NCBI RefSeq assembly: GCF_003426735.1
Contig: NZ_QVON01000008.1
Location: forward strand, 124,001 to 188,000
Reading direction: 5' to 3'
Source of the DNA: Arenibacter sp. P308M17
GTDB taxonomy: Bacteria > Bacteroidota > Bacteroidia > Flavobacteriales > Flavobacteriaceae
DNA length: 64,000 nucleotides
Shown: piece after piece, positions 8,974 through 16,816 of the stretch
Position numbering within the stretch: position 1 is the stretch's first letter
Layout of the letters: each line of letters opens with the position of its first letter
Notes under the pieces: generated by a model
Seen by the model: only the letters and a program-made list of their open reading frames with translations
Databases searched by the model: none
What the model was told of the DNA's origin: nothing
Program-made: the position numbers and the translations under genes

Positions 8974-9012
8974 GAAAAAAAAATACCCCGGGCTGTGTTT
9001 CCCAGGGTATTT
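8974..9012 (-). terminator. terminator of the first SusCD operon
   Basis: On the minus strand a GC-rich hairpin (arms AATACCC...GGGTATT on the plus strand, 8982-9011, extended by a CGGG/CCCA pairing) is followed by nine T residues. It lies 27 nt beyond the susD-like stop codon and may also slow transcription arriving from the efflux operon. Confidence 0.8.
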
Positions 9013-9038
9013 CAAAACTAACTAAACTCAATTTTTAA

Positions 9039-10733
9039 TTACCAAGGTTTATCTACTCCTTGCAATATCCATGGTTTGGACCATGGTGTGTCGTTTTCGT
9101 ATTTTCCGGGCACATCGTTGGTGTAGCTCGTTGTTTCCAGGGTAGATAATGCCGCATTGTAATTGGCTTCATTAATGTTCCTTTCTTCATCCGGATACTG
9201 AAAACGAACCGGGATTACGGCAGATAGGGCAAATGGTCCGGTCTGTAGATCTGGAAGTCCGGTGCGTCTCCAATCCAAATAGGACTCAGAAGCGGTAGCA
9301 AAGTTGGCAATCCATTTTTGTTCCATAATCTGGGCCAAGGTACCGTTATAAGCAACTTCGGCATTATCTATATAATCTGCATATTCACCCCCAATTCCCC
9401 AGGTTTCCAAAGATGCTTGTACCCCTTTGTTATAATTTCCTTCTGCATCGGAGCCCCAACCTTTTAGAGCGGCTTCGGCCTTTAAGAAACAAACCTCTGC
9501 ATAAGACATTACCCTGGCCTTTAAAAACTCACCACTGGCGTCTTTAAACTGATCGTTCATCAAGGAAACATGTACATTGCCACCCCCTTGTACCGGATTA
9601 GGGTTCAGGTTATAGCTATATGGTTCCGATCCTTGATAGGAAACGGGAATACCTACATAAGTACTACTGGTATCTATTAAACTTAACCCGGCCAAACGAT
9701 CGGCTTTCCAGGTATTTTTGTCATATATCTTTAGACCGTTGTCGGCAAGGGTCTCTTCATTGATATAACGTACGCCATCCACTACTACATCATCTTCCCC
9801 ACCAGGAACGTCTGCGGCAGCCACAACTTTAATTGGAATTGCAACAGGTGCAAACCAAATGTTGGCTCTTGGGTCATTCAGTTCCCGTAATCTATCGGTA
9901 AAAGTAGTACAGGGCTTAACACGATTGAAGGCGGATGGTCCTCCTATTGCGCTGTTACTTGGTTGGGCAGTTTCATTGGATATACCTGTATAGGCCAAAG
10001 CACACTCCTCATCCACACTGCTGATCAAAGGTTTTGCCAAGGTGGCCGTTACGCCCGCTTGTGCATAAGAGGGGTCTTTCTCTGACAAGCGCATGTAATA
10101 ACGTAGGGCCAAGGAGTTGGCATATTTCATCCATTTTTCGGCATCGCCTCCAAAGAAAATATCCTGACTTGGACTAATGGACTCCAAATTGCTCATATTG
10201 TTCGAAATGGAGGCAGCAGCGGCGACAAAATCGGCAATAGCCCCTTTATAAACGGCTTCTTGGGAATCGTATGTTGGTAAAATAACATCTTCGTCAGCTT
10301 GTATGGCATTAGAATAAGGTACATCTCCATAGTAATCTGCCAAGGTAACAAAGTTCTGCGCCATTAATATTTGGGCAATGGCCTCATGTAAAGTATACCC
10401 TAATTCTTGAGACCGTTGTAGGGCCAGTTTGGCACTACGCAAGTTTCCGTAGTAGGTGTTCCATCCGTTACCGTCCCAATCGTAATTGTTATTGCCCCAA
10501 GAATCCTTTTGGGTGTATTGCACAAAGGCAGACAGTTCTCCACTATAGCCTTTATTACCCACGTCCAAAGCGGTATTCACCATCACTTGCGTTAGTAGAA
10601 AACTTGGATTGCCTTGGCTAGGATCTACCCCGTTAGGGTTTTGGTTTATTTCTGTAAGCTCATTGTCGCAAGAAGTAGCGGACAGTAGACAAACTACAAG
10701 AAATAGTTTAAATATCTTATTTATTTTACTCAT
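9039..10733 (-). CDS. SusD/RagB-family surface glycan-binding lipoprotein (first locus)
   Basis: This 564-residue lipoprotein has lipobox SATSC (Cys22) followed by the typical DNELTEINQNPNGVDP start of the SusD-like_2 subgroup. TPR-like helices make up most of the chain (about residues 90-250 and 440-520), with a variable ligand-binding part between. SusD proteins cap a SusC barrel at the cell surface and bind the substrate. It is encoded 30 nt downstream of its SusC partner, so the two are co-transcribed from the promoter at 14220. The ligand cannot be read from sequence; the surrounding genes suggest an amino-sugar-containing glycan or its fragments. Confidence 0.92.
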   Translation of the reverse strand: MSKINKIFKLFLVVCLLSATSCDNELTEINQNPNGVDPSQGNPSFLLTQVMVNTALDVGNKGYSGELSAFVQYTQKDSWGNNNYDWDGNGWNTYYGNLRSAKLALQRSQELGYTLHEAIAQILMAQNFVTLADYYGDVPYSNAIQADEDVILPTYDSQEAVYKGAIADFVAAAASISNNMSNLESISPSQDIFFGGDAEKWMKYANSLALRYYMRLSEKDPSYAQAGVTATLAKPLISSVDEECALAYTGISNETAQPSNSAIGGPSAFNRVKPCTTFTDRLRELNDPRANIWFAPVAIPIKVVAAADVPGGEDDVVVDGVRYINEETLADNGLKIYDKNTWKADRLAGLSLIDTSSTYVGIPVSYQGSEPYSYNLNPNPVQGGGNVHVSLMNDQFKDASGEFLKARVMSYAEVCFLKAEAALKGWGSDAEGNYNKGVQASLETWGIGGEYADYIDNAEVAYNGTLAQIMEQKWIANFATASESYLDWRRTGLPDLQTGPFALSAVIPVRFQYPDEERNINEANYNAALSTLETTSYTNDVPGKYENDTPWSKPWILQGVDKPW

Positions 10734-10763
10734 GATTTTTTGTTTTTTGTTTAAAGTGCCTAA

Positions 10764-13700
10764 TTAGAAACTTACGTTAAGTTTGAAACCTACTGGGATG
10801 GTAAAAGGACTTATGTTAAAGCGCTCTATACCTTGCTTAAATTGGATACCACTTCCTCCTTGTGTACTTGATTCCTGCTGGAAAGCCATCTCAGGATCGA
10901 TTCCTATATCGGCCTTGGTCCATAGGATAATATTTCGGCTAAATAGGGAGATATTTAGATTTTGAAGCCCTATTTGCTTTATATGTTTACTTGGCACGGA
11001 ATAAGTAAGGGAAATTTCCCTTAGTTTTAAGAAATCGGAATCAAAAGTTGCATTTCTGGTAAAGTCCCATCCGTAGTGATCTTGGTATCTTGTATATACA
11101 GTACCAGGGCCACCAAGGTTTTCAGCAGTGGCCACAAAGTTGCCGTTATCGTCATATTCTCCTTGAACCCCAGGCATAAACACCCCATCGTTTAAAGTAA
11201 TGCCTCCTTCAGTAACAGGAAAACCACCATCTGCTGCGGTAGGGCCACCTACCAATACATAGAATTCACCATCTTCTGATAAGAATTGGTCTGCATTTTC
11301 CCTTAAGTACGCAGGAATATCGGAAATGTCGTTAAAATTATACAGTTTATCGAGCCATCGTTGGGTGTGTAGGTCAGACTCCCCGTATCTGTGGGTCTGG
11401 GAAACAAACTGTCCGCCTTTTCTCCAGTCAAAATTCATGGAGATGCTCCAGTTCTTATAGGAAGCAGATGTTGTCATCCCTAAAGTGAAATCGGGGTTAA
11501 AGTTACCAATTATTGGGGCAACCCTATTTCCGTCTGCATCTTCCCTTGTTCTATCACTGTTCTCGAAACCGGAATCATCAATAATGGGCCAACCATGATA
11601 GGGAGAGTTGGGATCATCAACACGCACTAGGGCGGCATCAAAAATATTTCCTATTTCTTCACCCACCCAGGTAATGGCACCACCACGTGCATCGGTCCAT
11701 AACGTAATGGAATTCATCCCTTCGGCCAATTCAACCACCTTGGTTCGGTTTCTGTTGAATACGAAGCCCATATCCCAACGCCAATCATTGGAGTTTATAA
11801 TGGTAGCATTTAAACCCGCTTCTATACCTGTACTTCTTAATAGACCGGCATTGGTGTTTTTAGAGCTATATCCTGAGGAGATAGGAAGCGCAATTCCAAA
11901 AATTTGATTTTCGTTATCGGCGGTGTAATAAGTAAAATCCATACTTAACCTATTGTTAAAGAAGGCCAAATCAGCTCCCGCTTCCCAAGAGGAAATACTT
12001 TCTGGTTTTAAATCCGGGTTAAGTAGCGTAGAAGGCACGGATAACAAAGATCCCGATCCCCATGAAGAGCCACCATTTAAAGTAGGTTGTAGGTTGTACG
12101 CCCCAGTATCGTTCCCTACTTCGGCATAACCTGCACGAAGTTTAAATAAGGATACCCCATTGCCGAAACCAAGAAGCCTATTCACCAATAAACTGGTAGA
12201 TACGGAAGGGTAAAAATAGGAATTGTTATTATCCGGTAAGGTGCTGGACCAATCATTTCTTCCCGTAACATCTACATAGAACATATCTTTAATTCCAATA
12301 CTGGCCATTCCGTACAAGCTGTTTACTTGTTTTTCGTAACGGTTGTAAGAGTAAATCAAATTGTCGTTGGCTATATTGGATAAGGAGAACAGACCTGGTG
12401 TTAATAGTCCAGATCCTCTAGGTATTGTGGAGTTTAATAAATTATTTCCTTTTAAAACCCTTTTGTTACCACCTCCGGATATGGAGAAATCCCATCCTTC
12501 CAGTCTTTTGGCATACGTTAGTAAGAAATCGATATTGGTTTCATTGGTAAAAATTTTGTTGATACCATAGGCCCCGTTCATGTCTTCAGTATATCCTTTA
12601 GACAATTTGGTTTCTCGCGTTTCGTTAATTTCATCCATATTATAACGAACCATACCCGTTAGATCATCGGTGATTTTCCACTCTCCTTTTACATTACCAT
12701 AAAACCTATTTCTTTCAAAACCATTATTATTCTCGTAAGCTAAGAAATAAGGGTTGTTCCATTCAGTTGCTGTTGGATCGTCCCCAAAATTATAAGGTGA
12801 ATTTTGGAAGATATCTTCGTATCCTGGCAACCAATAATCCTTCATTTGGCGCACATCAATATGTGGGTTCAATTCGTAAACTGCCTGCATTGCGTTGGCA
12901 CCGCGGTTACCAACAGGTCTGTTGTCCGCACCGGATTTTGTATAGTTAAGACTGGTACTGACCGTAAATTTTTCGTTTAGCTTTATCGCTGAATTTAAAC
13001 TGATGCTATGTTTGTTTAAATCCGTATTAGGGATATTCCCTTTGTTCTTTAAATCCGAATAGGACAACCTGTAATTAATTTTTTCATTACTATCTTGGAT
13101 AGAAATGTTATTGGTGGTTGTAATAGCCGTTTGAAAGAAATTCTTTGGATTGTTGTACGACTTCAATTCCCTTGGAACAGGAACACCACTAGCTATTTCT
13201 TCTGCGCTATACGGCCATTGGATGGCCATGATGCCTTTGTCCAGCTCAGGACCTGCCCAGGCTGAAGAAGTTTCGCCGATGACAATAGCTCCATAGGAAT
13301 TGGCAGGAAAGTTATCTTCGGTATACGGCCTGGAGCCTGTAGCAAACCTCCTATGGGTATCCAAGAAACGACTGGGAATATCAAAAACTGTACTGGAATT
13401 AATAGTTACCCCCATTCCTTTTTTTGATTTTCCGGACTTGGTTGTAATTAATACGACCCCGTTACCAGCCCTGGAACCATAAAGTGCGGCCGCACTAGCT
13501 CCTTTTAGGACAGTAATGCTGGCAATATCGTCTGCATTGAGATCGGAAATGGCATTACCATAATCCACTTTGTTATCCCTACCTATCTCTGTAATGTTGT
13601 TGGCGGTATTGATAACAGGGGAACCATCGATCACGAATAAAGGTTGGTTATCACTGGATAACGAAGCTGCACCCCTTATATTGATGTTTACGGTAGAACC

Positions 13701-14177
13701 GGCCCCACCGGTAGAGTTGATGTTGACCCCGGATACCTTGCCCGAAAGTGCGTTTACCACATTTTCTTGAGGCACATTGTCCAATGCATCACCGCCTACC
13801 TCACTTACCGAGTACCCCAAGGATTTCTTTTCCCTGGAAATACCCAAAGCGGTTACGACCACTTCATCCAACTGTTCGGAGGAGGTAGATAAGGTAACAT
13901 TAAGGGTAGTTTGGTTGCCAACGGAAACTTCCTTGGTTTCCATTCCCAAATAGGAAAATACCAAAACGGCACTACTGTTGGGAACGGAAATACTATAGAT
14001 TCCATCAAAATCAGAGGTGACACCGGTGGTTGTTCCCTTCACTACCACGGACACCCCTGGGAGCAATTCGCCATCATCACTGCTGACGACTCCGGTTACG
14101 CCTTGTTGTGCCAACATGATTCCGGAAACCATGCTGAACAAAAGGAAAGTCATAAATTTCAAGCTGCTTTTTTTCAT
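10764..14177 (-). CDS. SusC/RagA-family TonB-dependent outer-membrane transporter (first locus)
   Basis: This 1137-residue porin-like importer has a signal peptide ending near MLAQQG, a carboxypeptidase-regulatory-like (CNA-B fold) domain at about residues 27-105 (GVVSSDDGELLPGVSVVVKG), a TonB-box region (EVVVTALGIS), a plug domain (about 115-240, with LKGASAAALYGSRAGNGVVLITTK) and a long 22-stranded barrel ending in an aromatic residue (KLNVSF). It imports oligomers bound by the SusD lipoprotein, using energy from TonB/ExbBD. The gene diverges from the SSS symporter gene, so a shared 460-base control region lies between them. No sigma/anti-sigma or HTCS regulator is encoded next to it. Confidence 0.93.
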   Translation of the reverse strand: MKKSSLKFMTFLLFSMVSGIMLAQQGVTGVVSSDDGELLPGVSVVVKGTTTGVTSDFDGIYSISVPNSSAVLVFSYLGMETKEVSVGNQTTLNVTLSTSSEQLDEVVVTALGISREKKSLGYSVSEVGGDALDNVPQENVVNALSGKVSGVNINSTGGAGSTVNINIRGAASLSSDNQPLFVIDGSPVINTANNITEIGRDNKVDYGNAISDLNADDIASITVLKGASAAALYGSRAGNGVVLITTKSGKSKKGMGVTINSSTVFDIPSRFLDTHRRFATGSRPYTEDNFPANSYGAIVIGETSSAWAGPELDKGIMAIQWPYSAEEIASGVPVPRELKSYNNPKNFFQTAITTTNNISIQDSNEKINYRLSYSDLKNKGNIPNTDLNKHSISLNSAIKLNEKFTVSTSLNYTKSGADNRPVGNRGANAMQAVYELNPHIDVRQMKDYWLPGYEDIFQNSPYNFGDDPTATEWNNPYFLAYENNNGFERNRFYGNVKGEWKITDDLTGMVRYNMDEINETRETKLSKGYTEDMNGAYGINKIFTNETNIDFLLTYAKRLEGWDFSISGGGNKRVLKGNNLLNSTIPRGSGLLTPGLFSLSNIANDNLIYSYNRYEKQVNSLYGMASIGIKDMFYVDVTGRNDWSSTLPDNNNSYFYPSVSTSLLVNRLLGFGNGVSLFKLRAGYAEVGNDTGAYNLQPTLNGGSSWGSGSLLSVPSTLLNPDLKPESISSWEAGADLAFFNNRLSMDFTYYTADNENQIFGIALPISSGYSSKNTNAGLLRSTGIEAGLNATIINSNDWRWDMGFVFNRNRTKVVELAEGMNSITLWTDARGGAITWVGEEIGNIFDAALVRVDDPNSPYHGWPIIDDSGFENSDRTREDADGNRVAPIIGNFNPDFTLGMTTSASYKNWSISMNFDWRKGGQFVSQTHRYGESDLHTQRWLDKLYNFNDISDIPAYLRENADQFLSEDGEFYVLVGGPTAADGGFPVTEGGITLNDGVFMPGVQGEYDDNGNFVATAENLGGPGTVYTRYQDHYGWDFTRNATFDSDFLKLREISLTYSVPSKHIKQIGLQNLNISLFSRNIILWTKADIGIDPEMAFQQESSTQGGSGIQFKQGIERFNISPFTIPVGFKLNVSF

Positions 14178-14640
14178 ATTTATTTTTATTAATAGGTTGA
14201 GTAATTAGCACTTCGTTAACAAAACTATTGTAAAATAATCGACCAAAAGCATGGTATTTTATTAGATACCTATTAAATTTTAACCCTAATGCGTTAAATA
14301 TTAAGATATTGAAAATTTTAGGTTAAGATATGTTTGGTTTTTGGCAAGAATGTTTATTAACCGTAAACAGGGCCAGCTTTGAACCCAATTATTTAGGGTC
14401 TATTTATAGTTAAACCAAATAGGGATGGTATTATATATATAGGTATGGACAGGCCTTGACATTAGTAATCGCTTAATATTTCACACGCAGCAAAACTGCT
14501 GTAATTTTAACTTAATTATCAATAAATATGTCAAAAAACTAGGTCTTATGTCAATATACTATGCAAATGCAATAAGATTTACTTATTCAATCACTTCTAT
14601 TTGGATTTAATTTGTAGTTAATTAACCAAAATGCCAAACT
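14178..14640. promoter_or_regulatory. divergent control region between SusC and the SSS symporter
   Basis: This AT-rich 463-base spacer separates two divergent transcripts. It holds the susC promoter (listed separately), a small hairpin (CAGC-AAAA-GCTG type near 14487-14500), and near 14608-14614 a weak TAATTTG element that may serve the symporter gene. No gene is seen. Its length suggests room for regulator binding, but no operator could be identified. Confidence 0.5.
14220..14248 (-). promoter_or_regulatory. promoter of the susC-susD operon
   Basis: On the minus strand, TAGTTTTG (complement of 14220-14227) matches the -7 consensus TAnnTTTG. A TTTTGG element (complement of 14243-14248) lies upstream at roughly the right -33 spacing. 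Transcription would begin a few bases beyond and give a leader of about 40 nt before the susC start. Confidence 0.65.
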
Positions 14641-16149
14641 ATGTTAGCAGGGATAGATTATTTTATAGTGATAGCTTATATAATAGGAATGTTGTTATTG
14701 GGGCTATATTTTAAAAAATTTGTCAGTAGTTCCGAAGACTATTTTTTAGGAGGCAAAAGCTTGCCTTTTTGGGCTATTGGTATGTCTATTGTTGTATCGG
14801 ACATAGGGGCATTGGATTTTGTAGGGGTGTCCGGGCAAGCATATAGATATGGTATATCTGTAGGCAACTTTGATTGGGTAGGTTCCGTTCCGGCCATGTT
14901 GTTGGCGGCATTTATTTTTATACCCTATTTCTGGAGAGGGGGTATGTACACCATTCCGGAATATTTGGGCAGAAGGTATAACCAAAAGGTAAGGACCATT
15001 GCCTCCGTAACCTGGATTTTGTTCTTTGCCCTGGATTTGGGAGTACTTTTTTGGGCCAGTGCGGTGCTATTAAATGTACTTATGGGGTGGCCCATTTGGA
15101 TTTCGATAGTTGCTACAGCGGGCGTGGTTGGTCTATACACCTATTTTGGGGGGATTACCGCTGTAATAATGACCGATGTTGTGCAATTTATAATCATGTT
15201 CATAGGAGGTTTTGCGCTGGTTTTTCTTAGCCTATACGAAGTGGGAGGATGGGATAATATGGTAGATAAAATCGCGACCATGGGACCGGAGTATCGCAAT
15301 CATTTCGACATTATTCAACCCCAGGATACGAAATCGCCCTTTCCATGGACCGGAATTCTCTTTGGTCTAACCTTTGTTATGGCCAATGCCTATATGATAG
15401 GGAACCAGTCCATTGTACAGCGCTGCCTTACCGCCAAGAACGAATGGCACGCCAAGGCAAGTATGATTTTTGGATCTGCCCTTAAAATGTTTATCCCAAT
15501 TTTGGTCTTGTTTCCGGGGCTTATGGCCGTAGTGGTCCATCCCGGGTTGGCAGATGGGGACCAGGCACTTCCAATGATGATCAAATCTATCATGCCTCCC
15601 GGTTTGGTGGGACTTATGTTCGCCGCATTTTTTGCGGGACTCATGTCCAGCGTGGATTCCTTGTTGAATTCTACGGCCACTTTATTTACAAAGGATATCT
15701 ACGAACCGTTTATTAAAAAAGGGGCGGATGACAAACACTATTTAAAGGTGGGACAGATCACTACCCTGGTGCTGTTGCTCATAGGAGTCGCTACCTCACC
15801 TATTAGCAGTGATTTCCCTGGAATTTATGTGGCCATACAAACCTTTATGTCCTATTTCCAAGGTCCATTGTTCGCCATTCTCCTTTTGGGGATATTCTGG
15901 AAAAGGACTACGGAATGGGGAGGACTTTCGGCCTTGGTCATAGGGATAGGGTTTGCCATTTACCTAAATGTATTCAAGGAGCAATTCTTCACCATAGAGG
16001 ATCCGTTTCTTTATATTTCCTGGTGGTCCTTCCTATTAGGGTTTATCATTAATGTAGTAGTAAGTCTGCTCACCAAGAAGCATACCGAAGAACAACTTAA
16101 GGGCTTGGTGTTTAGTTCAAAAATTTTAGTGGAAAATAAAAAACTGTAA
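14641..16149 (+). CDS. SSS-family sodium:solute symporter (first locus)
   Basis: A 502-residue inner-membrane protein with about 13 hydrophobic helices and the family landmarks DYFLGGKSLPFWAIG (TM2 entry) and FFAGLMSSVDSLLNSTATLFTKDIY (Na+-site helix). Members take up sugars, sialic acid, amino acids and vitamins with Na+. Placed opposite the SusCD pair and ahead of a glycosidase, it most likely carries the monosaccharide or small glycan product from periplasm to cytoplasm. The substrate is inferred. The next small gene starts 2 nt after the stop, indicating tight coupling. Confidence 0.88.
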   Translation: MLAGIDYFIVIAYIIGMLLLGLYFKKFVSSSEDYFLGGKSLPFWAIGMSIVVSDIGALDFVGVSGQAYRYGISVGNFDWVGSVPAMLLAAFIFIPYFWRGGMYTIPEYLGRRYNQKVRTIASVTWILFFALDLGVLFWASAVLLNVLMGWPIWISIVATAGVVGLYTYFGGITAVIMTDVVQFIIMFIGGFALVFLSLYEVGGWDNMVDKIATMGPEYRNHFDIIQPQDTKSPFPWTGILFGLTFVMANAYMIGNQSIVQRCLTAKNEWHAKASMIFGSALKMFIPILVLFPGLMAVVVHPGLADGDQALPMMIKSIMPPGLVGLMFAAFFAGLMSSVDSLLNSTATLFTKDIYEPFIKKGADDKHYLKVGQITTLVLLLIGVATSPISSDFPGIYVAIQTFMSYFQGPLFAILLLGIFWKRTTEWGGLSALVIGIGFAIYLNVFKEQFFTIEDPFLYISWWSFLLGFIINVVVSLLTKKHTEEQLKGLVFSSKILVENKKL

Positions 16150-16150
16150 T

Positions 16151-16366
16151 ATGTTCAATTTTGACTGGCTCTCCGGTGTTTCGCAAGAAACTGCAAAAAT
16201 GATATTTCTTTCTTTGTATGCATTAATAGGTATTTTGGTGCTGATATTGCCTACAGAGTATGTTTACCAGGGTATTGCCAAGGAAGATCGGCACTGGTGG
16301 AACAATTTAAAACTATGGTCTATTGCCGTGCTTTGTATTTTGGCATCGATCTATAATCATTTTTAA
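16151..16366 (+). CDS. small two-helix membrane protein following the symporter
   Basis: A 71-residue protein with two hydrophobic helices (about residues 17-36 and 53-68) joined by a loop rich in charge and tryptophan (KEDRHWWNNLKLW). Its ATG comes 2 nt after the symporter stop codon, so the two are almost certainly translated together. I do not recognise the family. It may be an accessory subunit of the symporter; the short helical hairpin and coupling are the only support. Confidence 0.65.
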   Translation: MFNFDWLSGVSQETAKMIFLSLYALIGILVLILPTEYVYQGIAKEDRHWWNNLKLWSIAVLCILASIYNHF

Positions 16367-16384
16367 CCCCTTAATTAGAATAAT

Positions 16385-16615
16385 ATGGAGACAAATGAAA
16401 TAAATGCGCGCCTGAAGGCCGCTCAAATTAACAATGCTCTTGGGGTTTTTATTATGGTTTTTGGGTGTATTGTACTTTTTGCAATGATCTATACGGAAAC
16501 TTTTATAGGACATATGACCGACATGGTTGCCGGTTTAATACTAATATCCATTGGAGGTGGAATGATATGGAAGGCAAAGAGTACCATAAAGAAATTAAAG
16601 TCCAAGAAGGAATAA
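16385..16615 (+). CDS. second small two-helix membrane protein
   Basis: A 76-residue protein with an N-terminal amphipathic segment (METNEINARLKAAQ), two hydrophobic helices (about 17-36 and 44-62) and a strongly basic tail (KSTIKKLKSKKE), which predicts cytoplasmic ends. It lies 18 nt after the previous small gene on the same strand. Function unknown; it is a candidate further partner of the symporter. Confidence 0.6.
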   Translation: METNEINARLKAAQINNALGVFIMVFGCIVLFAMIYTETFIGHMTDMVAGLILISIGGGMIWKAKSTIKKLKSKKE

Positions 16616-16816
16616 TAAATTAATATTGTTGTCCGATAAAATATTTATGAATCATCATAAGTCCATTAATAAGAATTATTTAGAGTCATTGACGTCTTTT
16701 TTCTTAATAAAAAGGGATGCTTTAAATCAGCTGGTTGTGATCGGATCTTTGGTCTTAAGTCTTGCAACGAAGTGGTCTTTTGTCTTTAATCGGACACTAC
16801 TGATAAAATATATATA

